The notes under the pieces are model-generated. The model was not told the origin of the DNA and did no database searches. It worked only from the letters and a program-made list of their open reading frames with translations. Shown here piece after piece: positions 12,961-25,970 of a DNA stretch of 64,000 bases. Origin of the DNA: Pyrocephalus nanus (lineage: Eukaryota; Chordata; Aves; Passeriformes; Tyrannidae); the NCBI GenBank assembly GCA_038380795.1, contig CM076262.1, positions 1,642,121 to 1,706,120 on the forward strand. Direction: 5' to 3'. The stretch's first letter is position 1; every line of letters starts with the position of its first letter. The translations under genes were made by a program, and so were the position numbers.

Positions 12961-13983
12961 TCAAGGGATTTTAATCACTTGGGGGCAGTGATACAGAGGC
13001 TCTATATTCTATTAGTTTATTTTGTTTTTTTTTTTTTCTTTCTCATTTGTACTGAAGTGTATTAAAGACCTAGCATACTGGAGTGTGTCTGATGTTCCAC
13101 TTCCATCTTCAGTATATCTCATTTTCCTTTTCTCTTTATCAACCAAGGAAATAATCAGGGATCTTGATAACCCTTACTGTATTTGTTTTCTTCTGGCCTC
13201 TTTCTTCTTCATTGCCAAAAGGATATAGAACACTAGGATTGACTCAAAGTGACTATTTTTGTCTAGAAAAGGTGTAGTTTGGGTGTACCTAGGGTCATAT
13301 TTTGTTATTGAGGAAATGGAAACAGAGGCGAAAAAGTCAATCAAAGACTGAAAGGAAGGTGGTGGTTCCCCCATATCTCCTTTACCTTTCACACAGCAGC
13401 AATCAAGAATTAAGCTGTTTAGGAACTGTGCTCTCTCACAGAGACCTAGACTCCCAGTTCTGCTCTGGACTTGCATGGCTTCTTAATCATGAAATTAAGC
13501 GCAGATTTAGCTCACTGCTTAGTGTTCAGTCATGTCTGCCTCCTTTTCTCACTCTGTGCTCCATCCAGATAAGTGGGGAATGGCAGCTAGGGCAATGTCG
13601 CCTCATAGACAGCTTGTTTCAAGTTGACAGGTTACCGAAGCCTCCAATGGGTCTTCTTTTCTCTTGTCTTCCTTTTTTTGGGTGTTTGTTATTTTAAGTC
13701 AGCATTGAAACATTGCACTGTCATTCTGCTGGTTCAACTTTCTCCTCAGCTGTACTGGCTTTCTCCTCATGTTGGCTTAAGGCTATGAGACATCTCCCAT
13801 CCAACCCTTCCCAGGCTCCTGTTCCACTACTTCTCTTATTTCGAATTGTGAAGAAAGGTAAACCATGATCTTGTTGGTATCATGCAGATGTGTGGATAGC
13901 TCCTATGGCTGGAATGTTGGAATGAAAAGAGAGGCAGAGGAGACGAGTAAGGGGTCTTGCCCTCAGTGTCATCAGTGACATTG

Positions 13984-14563
13984 TCCAGAGTGCCTGGAGC
14001 TCTGCCTGGGGATGGAGGAGGAGCTGGCAGAGGGTTTATGGGTTATGATTAAAGTGAGGGCAGGGACAAGTGACATTGTAGTGATGGTCTGCTACAGGGT
14101 GGCCAGCCAGGAAGACCAACTGGATGAGGCCCTCCATAGATACATAGGAATAGCCTGGTCCTTACGGGGGACTTCAACCTCCTGATATCTGTTGAAGGGA
14201 CAACACAGCAGGGCATAAGCAATCCAGGTTGTTCTTGGAGGCCATTGATGGTAACTTCCCTTTCCAAGTGATAAAGGAACTGATGACAAGAGGTACTGTG
14301 CTGGACCAACAAAGAGGGGCTGGTGGGGAGTGTGAAGCTCCAAGGCAGCTTTGGCTGCAGTGACCATGAAATGGTGGAGTTCCAAATCCTTAAGGCAGTG
14401 AGGAGAATGCACGACAAGCTCGCTGCCCTGGACTTCAGGAGAGCAGACTTTGGCTTCTTCTGAGATTTGCTTGGTAGAATACCATGAGATAAATCCCTGG
14501 AGGGAAGAGGGGCCCAAGAAAACGGGCTAATATCAGCGGATCACCTTCTCCAAGCTTTGTGAG
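13984..14563 (+). mobile_element. CR1 LINE, endonuclease-region fragment
   Basis: The sequence follows CR1 ORF2 from within the apurinic-like endonuclease domain into the linker before the reverse transcriptase. Broken frames still read CYRVASQEDQLDEAL near 14088-14132, then the region of the GDFN motif (ggggacttcaacctc near 14166-14180), a remnant of the aspartate-histidine motif (tgcagtgaccatgaaatgg near 14357-14375) and LDFRRADFGFF-like text near 14429-14461. Frames change several times and a stop follows the last motif, so no enzyme can be made. Similarity to CR1 stops near 14563 (ccttctccaagct). The fragment is truncated at both ends, which suggests deletion or rearrangement after insertion. 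Overlapping minus-strand open frames here are shadows. Confidence 0.85.
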
Positions 14564-17500
14564 GTGATTTCCCCCCACATGTTCCTGGTGGGACATCCTT
14601 CCTAGGTCCAGATGGAACAAAAACATGTGGCATTTGTTTAATCTTTTGTCACTGGGCTTCTGCCAAGAAAACTGAATGAGAAGATATCTCTGGTATCTCA
14701 CAGCTGAAGCTGGGGTCAAAACAATTCTAGATTTTATAACCTTCTATCAAGCACTCCCTAGACAACACTAGAGAATTCACTGAAGTATTACTTGGAATAA
14801 TGATAAATTGTCATAAAACTTCTTGTGAAGTACGATGAACAATTGTGACACACCTATTCAACAGATGCATAAAAACTCCAAATGTGTCTTTTTGTGGGGA
14901 TTTATGTGGATTTAAGATTTTCTCTAAGCTAGGACACTGCACTATCTTGTCAGCTGGTGATACAGTTTTCAGAATCTATACCTTTTGCAAGCTATATATT
15001 CAGTACCACCCGTGTGGCACAACTGTATGTGAGGATATAGTAGCTGAAAATGTTGAAGTATGCTATCTTTATCTCTGTCATCTCCTCACAAGACTTTGGA
15101 ATAAGCTTGGTGGTTTTGTATTTATTTTCAGAGTTCTTGGCTTGGTTCCTCCTAAGCTCGGGAGTAGAGCCTGTGCTGGATCACAGGGCTTCTCCAGGAA
15201 AAGGGAGCTCCCAGTGATGGAAAAGCTAAAGATCCTCTGTGCAGAGTAGAGATGTTGTTCAAGAAGCTTTCTGTAAGAAATTAAGACCACCATGATTTTA
15301 ATCATATTTCACTTCTAATACAAAATATTTTTGAATCTTTTTTTCATTGAGTACATGGAAGTATGTGTGCTCTTAGAACAAATCAACTTTCCAGTAGCCC
15401 CTAGGACAAAATAACCCATGGAAGCAGAATAGAAAAGGGCTTTAACAAAACAGGACACTCATCTGCATATTTCTCCCTTGTGGGAAGAAGACCAGAAGAG
15501 AAACACGTTACGGTGACAGAACTAGGTACATTCAAATTCTGCAGTAATGACCATGATAATACTGCAAAATAGTGTATTAGGGTTAAAGAAACTGCTTTTT
15601 TCCAGTAATTATCACAGAAATAATGTTTGTGTAGATCAGAAACATATTATTAATTAACAGGAAGCTGCATCTTAGAAAGTAAATTATGTCGTAGGAGCTG
15701 AAGTATAGCTAACTAATAAAAGCAGTATGAAAGAAATTATTCTTTACATGGTGGATAGGAGCCTACTTGACAAAAATATGTGTGATATTTATCAGATTGT
15801 TCCAGATCTAAACTTTCTTTTCGAATCCATATATTCGTGTTGGGGTAATAATTGTAATCTTGAGAGTGTAAACTTGCTACTGTGATATTTTCCTGATTCT
15901 GCTACTAATCTGGAACGCAAACTCTATCCTTATTCCATTTTCTTTATTAATCCTTTTTTATACACTCATTCTAAACCTAATAATGGTCTTTAAAATTCAG
16001 CATTAACAATTTCATTAATGATAACTTTTCTGGCTGGGAAGGGGAGCGTGATGATTGTCAGGAACATCAGCAAGAAGGAGAGTGGAGATTGAATAAATGC
16101 AAGATGGGCAAATAGGAAAAGAAAAAAACAGAGTTAAGAGGCATAAATATGGTAATTGTAAAGATGAGTGTGTTTTTACTTTGATATTAGACCTAACAAG
16201 CAGGTAGTAGAAAATTATTCAAAATATAGTTATTTTATTATAGATCATTTTCCCTTCCATACCTTCATTCAAAACATACCACTTTTGTGAATAAAAAAAA
16301 TTGATGGCAGGTTATGGGCAATTTATTGTGTTCCTGTACTTGTATGCCAGAGTCAGCAGCCAGGAAGGAGTTTGACTCTGTCTGTAAAGTAAGTGTGATG
16401 CCTTCTAGTTGATTTCATCTTCCTGCTCCCCATCCATGTTTAGCCTACGCTCGCAGCACCACAGCTGAACCCTCAGTCTGTGCTCATGCTTTATGCTCTT
16501 TAGTGCACTGACTGGTTCCAGTCAGTCTTCCAAAACCCTGACCTCTGTTCAGCTTCTCAGTGTTGCAGGCTGTCAGCTGAGTTGAGTAAACTTGTGCTAA
16601 TCAAAACAGATAAAAAGCCACAGGAATTTATTAAAGCTTTTGCATTAACTTAAATAATGCACTAAGAAGGAATAGAGTATTAAACAACAAAATCAGATGA
16701 TAATGAAAGGAATCTGCAGATTTTAGTAGTAACTTTCATGCATCTCTATAAATTTTGTTTAATTTTAATAAAATAAAAGTGAATCCCCATTAGCTGTAGT
16801 GAAATAAAATTAAGCTCTCCTTGACTCACATTTAGGTAGTCAATGAGCACTATTATTTGAAATCTCATTGAGCTCAAAATATCTGCGAGGACAACAGAAT
16901 TGTCATTTATGGTGAGGGAGCTGTGTTGGTAAGAATATAGCAGGACTAGGTCTATTTTATCTGGAAAAAAGGGGTTGCCTATTCATGGGATCCATGTGAT
17001 GTGTGCTACAGAAGTTAAAATGATGCTACAATTTTTTTTAAGAATCTGTTTTGAATCTGTATAATAAATATATATATTGTAGTTTCAACATATATTACTT
17101 TGTTTGAAGATTTTTTTTTCTTTAGTATCTTCACGTGCCAGTATGTTAATACATTAAAACTGCCCTGAACAAGTCATGTTCCAGCTGAAAGTTTGATTAA
17201 TATTTTTGGGAAAGACGTAATTCACTTTTGTCATGTTTCAGCCTAATAAAAAAGTCTTATTTGGCTTTATTTTCCTTTTATTTATTTTTTTTCCCTAAAT
17301 CTGTTGGCTTTATTATGCCAGATCATTACTAGCTTTACTTTCTATGGCATTTTATCATAATGCTCTTTGAGTATAAATAAACTCTGGTATGCTAAACCTA
17401 ATAGCAATTAAACTGGAAGTGTTTGTGTTTCATCACTGTGAACTTCGCAGAAATGTTTCCATGACAACCTCCATGCTAGTTAAGGCAACCAGAGGTGATC

Positions 17501-20500
17501 AACAGTTTATATACTTTTTTTCTCTTGTAAGAATGGAATTTGTGTTGACAGTTCTGGCCTTTAATGGCACTTTTGTACTGTGTGAAAGTATTTGTTTACT
17601 AGATCATATGCTGTTAACTGTCAGGCTGAGATAGAGTGACTGCTTTTGATAAAAGGGCTGCATTACATCTCTGAGTCTGTGAAGCTCTTGTACTTTAATT
17701 ACTCACATCAGTACAAAAGTATCCATTTGCTTCACTGCACTTAAAAAATTAGACTTATAAGTTCCAAAGCATTAATGGTGAGTTAATTTTTTCATTTATA
17801 TTTTTTGGAAAACAGTAATCTAAAAACTGCTTCATTGTTTTAAATTTAAACTATTCTATTTACAGTGATAAAAATCACATTCTATCATACAGGGTGAATT
17901 GTAAGTGCTGTAATTATTGGCACTGTGGATTAGATTTCTGGGCTCTGTTTTGATATGTAGCTGATGAAGGTCATTATGCTGAAAGCTGAAATGCACTAGT
18001 TATGTACTTTGTTAAGAAAAATACCATTTGAGATGTTTTATCTCCCAAGTTTTAAAAAATGCTGGTCTACCTAAGATTTGACTGTAATAACTGCTCTGGG
18101 TGTAAAATAATACTAGTACAGGTAGACTGTTGTGTATGGTGCATGTCTATCAGATAGTTAGAAGGCTTTCAGAAGGAAATTGTGAAATTTTTTTGTGTGA
18201 AATATTTCTCTTCATGGTGCACTGTCTGTGTAGAGCATCTGAAGATGAATGGAGGAGTTATTATGTTATCTGACAATCAAATAACTGCTACTACAGCAGG
18301 TGCATTCACTGCCAGCTGTAGGTTTGAAGGCATTACCTGTGCTGAGTTGAACAACTTGCTTATGTTATATGTCTGTTCATTGTCAGGCTGATGGATGAGT
18401 GTCTTCTTGAATCTTGACTGTGTGTGTAGCACAGGATCATTTGGTTTTGATTAATTGAAAAATGTGAGTATTTGGAAGGTACTGCAGTGCCTTCTAAAAG
18501 TCTGTTTCAAAACAAAGACTATATATTTTGTTTTAAAAAAAGACCTTGGTTTGGGGGAGCATAATATTTAATAATACTCATGTATATTCAAGTATGAGAT
18601 AAGTTACTTGTTGCATGTCTTGCATGTAAAGGCATCATTTATATTCAGGATTCCAGTCTTTTGGATGTATAATTCATTTTAGTAATTGCTTGCAGAATGC
18701 TTATTATTTCCAGTAATGATACTATCATTTTTTTAGGCAACTGATTTGCTCTTCAGTGATCTGTTAAAACCAAGAGGAGTTGCAATTGCCCAAGTTAAGA
18801 TTTTTTGTGCATGCCATTGCTTCTGCACGGTGTGTGTGTTGTCTGTTGAGTCAGAAGTTGCTTATATGGTTGCTGACAGTTCATGACTCTAAGGAGGGAA
18901 ATGAGCTGTTGAAATTAGGTGCCTAAATTCCCCAAACTTTAAACTGTAGATGAATGACTTCTCTCTACACTATCAGTGTAAGATGCTACCTTTACCACAT
19001 TACCTTCATCTCATCTTTTGGGGTTTGTTGTGCTTTCCTTTGTGTAGGAAAGCTGGGATATTAAGGAGAAACTTCCCAGAGAATTAAGGGGTGAACAAAG
19101 CTACCCCTATGTGCACTCCTTCTAATCCCTGACTTGTTTCAGCTGGAGGGCTTGTTCTGTAGTGAGGTATGTGCAGTGAATACAGCTACTGTCCACTAAC
19201 ACCCTTCAAACTTTTTCTTTGGTCTCTTGGAAAGTAATTAGATACAAATTAAGTTGATCGGAGTTTCAGTTCAGATCAGCTTGGTACTTCAGGTCTATGT
19301 TAGGTAACAGAGCTAAACAACCTATGCTAAGTCAGTCTATGTGAGTACATAGGCATATGCAGAATCCAAAAATCCAGTTTATAATATCGTTGCAGGTAAA
19401 ATTATGTGGGTTACTAGAAGGAATATACTTTATTATAGTATTAAGAAGCAATCTTTATTTTTTTGGTGGTCACTTTGTTGTGAAAGATTGTGTAGTACTT
19501 AAGCATATGATACAAATAAGCACTTGTTTCGCCAAGTTAGTATTTATAAACAGTAGTTTGTTATCATGTTTGAAGTAACACACTATAATCTGTAATTGTT
19601 GGGATTTTTGTAACTGTGGTATAAAGTAGACACTGCCTAAGTTTGAATGATGACTCAGGTGATATGACACAGAAGAGTACTGTGGATAGACATGAACCGG
19701 GATGGACAAACAGGCTATTAGCCGTAAAACTTTTTTTCTTTCTCAGGAAAAATAAATTCATATTGGAAAAGCAAAAGATACAGGCTATGAGTGATGATCA
19801 GGAAATGGAAAGCTTATTTTGTAAGATGAGACTAAGAAAGTGTGACATGTTCAGCTTAATGAAACAAAGACTGAGAGAGGGTGTGGTATTTCTTTCATAT
19901 TAATAAGTGTGTACAGAAAGGCAGAGAAGGCATCATGTAGGGGGAAGAATCATTTAAACTAAGGGACATTGTTAGAACAAGTACAAATGAGTGTAAACTA
20001 GCCTTGGATAAATATGAGCTGGAAGAGGAAGCATTTAAATAGCATGGGACCCGAGATTTTTGAAGAGGGAATCTTATCAACAAAACTGGCATGATACAGT
20101 TGCTTTAGCAAAAGATTGCACAAGGTCAGTCAGATTGTTTTTTCTATTCTATGCCCATCTTCTTGCCTAACTAGATCCATGAACCCCCATGCTTGCTTGT
20201 TCCACAGTACTATGAAAACTTGCAGATGAAATCTAAGAGAAGCCTTTTAAATGATTTTGCTTGTTTCAATTCCAATACCTGTTTAATGCTTGGGTAGATT
20301 ACTCTGTTTTCAGATAAGATGCTTCTGTGTTACTGACAATAATATCTTGGGACTTTTTAACCTCTTTTTTTTTCTTGGTGGTTTTATATGTATAGGAGTA
20401 CTGCTTTTAATTTTTGTTTTGAATTCATCCTGTTGTAGTTGGGTACAAGCTTTAACCAACCTAAATATCTTGCTTTTCCCCCTTTGGTATTTTCCATGCA

Positions 20501-21334
20501 ATTGGAAAGATAAGGTTATTATTGCCATACTCCTCATAGTTTATTCTGTAACCAGTCTGTACATTTATTTAATTAATTCAAGCCTTCATTTCCAATTTAT
20601 AACTTAAGTTCCTGACACTGTTTTTTTTTAAGTTTGTCAGTACTTTGTGGTACTCAAAACGTAACACAACAGAAGTTATCTAAATTGCTGTGGGAACACT
20701 TGAATGAATTTTCTGACTCTTAGTAGTCAAAGAAGTCTTGTTGACAAAGTGATATAGGCTCCTCATCTGAAGCCATTCTGCCACTGTGATCTCATGCTTA
20801 GGTGTCTCTTCTTGATGTGAGAAGATCCAGGAGACTTAAAAGAGTTAAGTCTATCATCCTGTGCTGATAAGCCACCTTCTGTGACAGATATCCAAGTTGT
20901 CCTTCTTTAAAACATACTTGTTTGTATTCCTTCAGTGAATCCTCAGTAAAAAATGACAGATTACTTTCCCAAATCTTCTCACCTACTAGAACTCAGAGGC
21001 TCTAAAATCTCATGGTCAAAGGTTTTTCAGAGATTATTTTTTTCCTAGGGCTTTGCAAATTTTAAAAGAAAGTCCCTCATGTTTCCTGGTAAAATAGACT
21101 TCAAAATCTTCTTGAATCTGCTTCAGAAACTAAAACAATGTAGTGAATGTTCTTATAATCTGACAGTTGCTAAGGTTGCACTTCTAGTCATGCAGTACTC
21201 AGTTGCTGGACTGTACTTGCAAAGTCCTGATAGGCTCTCTGATACGGCAGCATAATGCATCAAATTAGACTCTGCCACCAAAACAAACTAGGCATCCATA
21301 TGAGGGGGAAGAGAACTCAGAAGATTGCTTATTC
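14564..21334. other. non-coding stretch, no gene recognised
   Basis: AT-rich, mostly unique-looking DNA. No repeat family could be named. Open frames are short and domain-free (for example plus strand 14845-15249 and 17389-17634). The sequence around 17390-17640 is repeat-free and could be constrained, but this is only an impression. The stretch 20740-21300 may contain an old unrecognised repeat. Confidence 0.55.
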
Positions 21335-21545
21335 CAGCTGCCCTTCTTAAGCAAGTTAGAGCAGGTTGTCCTGGATCTTCTCTAGTTGCATTTTGAACTT
21401 CTACAGGAATGGAGGGTCTTCAACCTTGATGGAGAATCTTCAAAAACTCTGGGCAATCTATTCCATCATTCAGACACCTAACAGTAAAAATGTATTTCCT
21501 TATGTTCAGGTAGTTATATTCAGAAGTTATTACTCTTTGTCTCAA
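21335..21545 (-). mobile_element. degraded CR1 LINE 3' region
   Basis: On the plus strand the text parallels the complement of the CR1 3' region: tgcccttcttaagcaagtt, agagcaggttgtcctggat, ttttgaacttctacaggaatgg, ctctgggcaatctattcca and acagtaaaaatgtatttcctt. These match in order the CR1 consensus for 'CTGCTCAAGCAGG', 'AGAGCAGGTTGCCCAGGA', 'TTTTGAATATCTCCAAGGATGG', 'CTCTGGGCAACCTGTTCCA' and 'CAGTAAAGAAGTTTTTCCT'. Around 21415-21445 extra bases suggest a small insertion or duplication. The extreme 3' tip is missing or too decayed to see. It is an old, non-functional copy, inserted on the minus strand. Confidence 0.8.
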
Positions 21546-23245
21546 GAATGCATTTCCAAGAGATTGGCAGATATGTGCATATCATCAGTATAACATTTTT
21601 TCCCAGGATTTAAAAACCTTGACTTCCAATATTTTCCTCAATCTGAAAATGATTTTAAGTCTTTCCCTTCCCTCTAGAGTATAATACATCTGGAATAGAG
21701 GTTCCTTCATTGCCTCAGCATCAAAGGGATTTTGCTTTTGTATGGATGCAATCACTCTCTTTAGATGGCTTCCAAGACTTTTTGTCCCAGTAGCTGTCAG
21801 ATACAAAGCTACCTCCATGCAGAGTCTTAAAATTGCAGATTGAGCCAGCGCTAGGTGGTAGTCACAAAGTGAATTCTCCTTTGAGTAAAAGATACATCAG
21901 TGTCTCACTGTCAGATATCTGTATTAACATCACTTAGTCAGGGATTACTTGGAATCCTGTCCAAACTTCACTAAATTTCATTGGAAGGACATCCAGAGTC
22001 TATGTCTGTCATGTTTCTTCATGAAAGAGTTTTGGAGCCTTGCTTGGGTGACAGACTCATCACACCTACCTCAAAATAATTGGTTCTATATTACTGTTAG
22101 ACATCACTGATGGAGTGAATAATGTGGTTTTCATTTATTACACAAAGAGATGTTTATTACTTGTGGTTTATTACTCAAAAGAAGAAAAGCTGACTTTTAC
22201 AAATTTTCCGTATACATAGTCCATGTATATATTACTTTGGGCTGTTCCTCTGTTTTCCTCAGTCCTTTAAAATACCTGTCTTAAAATTTTTAAAAACTGG
22301 AATGAATTAAACATGTCTGGCTGTGTGATCTCATATGCCAAGTGAGAGGAATGATCCGCTCATAGTCTCTACAAAAGTTACAAAGGTAAAAGCTCTTACT
22401 GAATTGTATGTCGACTTGCAAGGCAAATAATACGTTGTCTGAATGTCATCAGAAATTTTTTTGGAAGAGCATTACAAAGGTTGGTCAACTTTAGCAACTG
22501 TCGTTGTGTTACTGTACTTTAGGTCTGTGTCAGTGAAAACGTAAAATAAACTTTTAAAAGTAGTCCACGACAATATGTGTTTTGATCTATAGAGAACATT
22601 TCAGAATGCTGATCTGTTATCCTTGCATGATGATACTTTGTTAGGAGATTTATATTCCCACTACATGATTTGGGTTTTTATGCAAATGCAGTAGTAGGGC
22701 ACTTTTCAGTGTCTTTTTAACTCTTTGACCAAGACTTCACTTTCCTCTTATATTTTTACGTTGCCTGTTATTAATTCTTTAATGCTTTTAAAGTTAGTTG
22801 AACCACTTTAGAGAACATCTGCTATACAAAACATTATTTCACAGACATTTTTACTCAACTATAATTTTATTATTCTGAGTATTTCATAGATGCCAACCGT
22901 GGCTGATTAGTTAAAATTTTTGCTATTGGAAAGATAGGCACTGTAATGCTCAAACCCACACTCTTTAAGTTATTTTGGAATTTATCCAGCAATGCAGGCT
23001 TGATCTTAAAAGGAACCTATGTGTAGTTGTAGATATAGTAATATTTGACTGATAAAAACCTTTCCTCCATTGCAGTTTTAGTAGGCTTAGGCACACAATT
23101 TTTTAAAATGTATCAATACAAATTTATTTAGGTTATAAGACTATTTGCTTGTATGCTTGATGCTGTTGCTGTTGTTCTTTCAGGGATGTTAAGACGTTAT
23201 TTTCTAAATTGAGAATTAAATTCTTGATAGAACTGAGTAACATTG
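21546..23245. other. non-coding stretch, no gene recognised
   Basis: AT-rich sequence between two CR1 remnants. The part up to about 21830 may be further decayed CR1, but I could not align it. No domain-bearing open frame and no convincing RNA gene was seen. Confidence 0.5.
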
Positions 23246-23335
23246 TCTGATCTCACAGTTGAGCCTGCTATGAGCTTGGCTTGACTAGAGACCTCCTGAG
23301 GTCCCAGCCAACCTCAGCTATTCTGTGATTATGTG
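23246..23335 (+). mobile_element. CR1 LINE 3' tail
   Basis: About 90 bases match the end of CR1: gttgagcctgctatgagctt, then ttgactagagacctcctgag, gtcccagccaacctcag and the tip ctattctgtgattatgtga. Only the 3' UTR end is present, a severe 5' truncation typical of CR1. The insert is on the plus strand. Confidence 0.9.
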
Positions 23336-23607
23336 ACTGATCAAGTACTGCCTGAAGCTGCTTAGTTTGCACTTGAGAACTTGAGTAAGTTTTTTTAAGA
23401 CATACAATATAAGTATTTTCTTTATCCTCCTTCCTGTTAGATAAATATGTTCTTATAACCTGCTAGCAAATGGTCTCCATCTTTTCTGAGTGGATGGTTT
23501 GCAGGTTTCTTCTTTTTTTAACATTCTAGACTGTGTTTATCTTTTTCTGTGTTTCATTTTATTTCTCTAAAGCAAAGCAAGTACTGTGGCATAAGTGAAA
23601 TACTGTC

Positions 23608-23620
23608 TTTTTTTTTTTTT
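23608..23620. repeat. 13-base T run
   Basis: A short homopolymer just downstream of the CR1 tail. No further meaning is seen. Confidence 0.95.
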
Positions 23621-23924
23621 CTTGTAATATTTTTATGACCCTTATTGAGGAACTTGACAATTCAGTCAATGGTGTAAATGGCCTAATTGTATGGGAGGCA
23701 TGTGTGCTTAATGAAGTCTGCTTCTCTATAGGTTTCATTATTTAATAGCAGGGAAAAAAAAGAGTAATGGTGGAAAAGAGTGCTAGGATGGTCTTGTAGC
23801 TGATATGTCTTATAAATAATTTAATTGGGTTTGTGGGACTCCATAAACTGATTTTAATAATTTTGTTTAACATGAGATTATGACACATCTTTTAAAGGGT
23901 CAGAAGTTACTTGGAAAATGAAGT

Positions 23925-24170
23925 CTGTAAAGCCAGAGGGGACCATTATGGTCTTCAGCATAATGGTATCTATAGATCTTCTTGAATTAATTTCTATTTG
24001 AAGCATAGCATATCTTTTTGTGGAAAATAAATCAACATTGTTTTAAAATACTCCTAGTGATGGAGAGCTCATGACAGTCCTTCGTAACTTCCTCCACTTG
24101 GTAATTATCCTCACTTCTAAAAATTATTTTTGGTCTAAACTTCTCTGACTTCAAATCCCTCATTAAAACT
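23925..24170 (-). mobile_element. ancient CR1 LINE 3' region
   Basis: On the plus strand: agccagaggggaccattatg, ttgaattaatttctatttga, agcatagcatatctttt, ctagtgatggagagctcatg, gtaattatcctcacttctaa and aaattatttttggtctaaac. These follow in order an old amniote CR1 family that is common in turtle and crocodile genomes and occurs as relics in birds (complement of the 3' end, with 'GATGGAGAATCCACCACG' and 'GGTTAATTACCCTCACTG'). It is much more decayed than the copies at 33.2 or 39.8 kb. It is on the minus strand and has no coding capacity. The exact right-hand edge is uncertain. Confidence 0.75.
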
Positions 24171-25970
24171 CTCCCTTGCTGTGTTGCCTGCAGAAAACGT
24201 GACAATGGATGGGTTGTGGATAGGAGGGCTCTTGCCTTTCATGCTGACCCATATTGTTTCCTTGTTTCCTCCTGCTCTCTCACTGAATCCACCTGTTTTG
24301 TCTTGTGTCATGTGTTTGGGTTTTCAGCTTTCCCATGCAGGGATTACCTACATGTTGTGTTTATATGTCATGGAGTAGAGCAGGGTCTTAGTCCCTGGCA
24401 GGTGCTTCTTGCTGATGAGCGTGTCACAAGGGCATAAAGGATTAAAAGAGGTTGGAGCTATTGTTGTCCTACTTTCACAGCTTTTAAGCCTGTAAAGAAC
24501 TACTGTAATCTTTGGGTATGACTTCCTTTGTGGTGAGGACTTCCTCCATTTCTGCTTTAAGGTCAATAAAGAGTGGAGTAAATCATACCTCTTAGAAAAA
24601 CAGCTGATCTCAATGAAGGCAGGGGTAAAGGGAGGGAAAACTTCCAGTGATAGAAAATCCTTTGTAGCCCTCAGCAGCCTGCTGTTGTGGTTAGTCATTC
24701 AATATTTGCTCACCCTAAATTCTCTTCTGAATTTATTTTGCTTCAGCTTTCCAGGATTTTGTTACACCTTCCTTAGAGAAGGAGAGGAAGGAATAAAAAA
24801 AGCATTGTTAAGATTTTCCCTGAGTTTGGGTACTTAGGGCTGTAGTTAACTCTCCTATAGTCTTCTGTTTTGTAAACAGATTCACTTTTTCACTACCAGT
24901 CCTCGATTTTAGTCATTCAATGATACTTAAAGTGTGTTCTGTGAGTCAATCCATTTGAGCATTTAAATTGTGGCTATCAGACTAGTAACCCTGTTTTGTT
25001 AGGAGTGACCCCAGTGTCAAATGCTCAGGTAGCATTGCTTCTCAGTTAAATTTCCTTGATTATACAGAGATTACATTAGTCCCTTTTCCATGCTAGTTCA
25101 TATTCGTGCTGATTAACCACTGTAATTCTTTCACAGTTAATGTTTCCCAGGAAGGTGTTCTTCATCCTGGGAAACATTATGTGTTGCTACTTATAGCATA
25201 TATACACATACTTGTTCTCTTATAGTTGATGTTGTTTTTTCTGGGTAATTTGAAAAAGGTAGCATAAATACAATCTGCTATCAGTTCTGCTGGTCGTATT
25301 CTGCCATTTGTTCATTCTTTCTTTGCTGCATCCCCCATTTCCAGTTTCCTGACAAATTTGTTTTCCATTTTCAAGTAATTTTTTCTGGCTTACCAGTATT
25401 TGTTATTCCAAATGGGAGATAAGGCAAAAAGGGGATGTCCATTCTGTGTATATAATTTCTTATAATCCCTCTTAATGAGTGCACATGCAGAGTTGAGTGT
25501 AGTAATTGCAGAGTTTTATAAAACCATAACTCTTATTTGGGGAATAAAATTTTTCATTTATGCCTCAAGACTTGCTTGTCCTACTGCCTGTCAAAATAGC
25601 TGCTGAAAAAAAAGAGATTTTTATGTGAGACCTCTGATGATCTTAGGCCGATGGAAGAAAAGGACTTTTACATTCAGAAGTCCACCAGCAGTGCTGTGGA
25701 CAAAGAGACACTGCCACAATCTGTCAGTATTTAAATCTGGCAACTGTTTTAGTCTTCTCTCCCTCGGCCTTCTATGCCCAGAAATACGATATCATCTGAA
25801 AGTTTCACAAAGGCTTATTGTGAGCTGGGATTTTGGGTTAGTCACTTGATTTCCCAGACCTGCTGATACTTATATGATTGAAGGTTTGTGAAGGTTTTCT
25901 TTTCCTTGAGTCTTCCTTCTTAAATAAACTAGTGGTTCTGGAGGTGTAAAGTCAGATGGTAGACTTGAGA
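24171..25970. other. non-coding stretch, no gene recognised
   Basis: Unassigned AT-rich DNA. It contains a perfect inverted repeat with 14-base arms at 25138-25179, described separately. Several short overlapping frames on both strands have no domain. Confidence 0.55.
25138..25179. repeat. perfect 14-base inverted repeat, 14-base spacer
   Basis: Left arm 25138-25151 (taatgtttcccagg) is exactly complementary to right arm 25166-25179 (cctgggaaacatta). The spacer is 25152-25165. As RNA or single-stranded DNA it would form a stable hairpin. It is too short for a microRNA precursor and I know of no matching repeat family. Confidence 0.95.

Larger units (their letters stand above)
5528..13983. other. 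non-coding stretch, no gene recognised
   Basis: AT-rich DNA with no repeat family that I can name. It holds the 34-base T run at 9551-9584, a T-rich run near 11321-11343 and a GTTTT repeat near 11446-11467. It also holds a possible mini-exon at 11550-11595 and a motif-dense block at 12681-12960. The longest open frame (minus strand, 8846-9322, 158 codons) is rich in Phe, Leu and Lys, as AT-rich chance frames are, and shows no domain. The frame at 9516-9974 on the minus strand runs into the poly-T tract, giving a run of Lys. Confidence 0.55.

Noticed and set aside
13302..13697. 131-codon plus-strand open frame with an overlapping 100-codon minus frame
   Set aside because: Frames are open on both strands and neither has a recognisable domain. 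Best explained by composition.
14049..14719. Three overlapping minus-strand frames of 94-141 codons
   Set aside because: Most of this span is the CR1 endonuclease-region fragment on the plus strand, and the minus frames are its antisense shadows.
16351..16388. 38-base segment between a CAG and GTAAGT
   Set aside because: The acceptor has a poor pyrimidine tract and the segment is very short. Likely chance.
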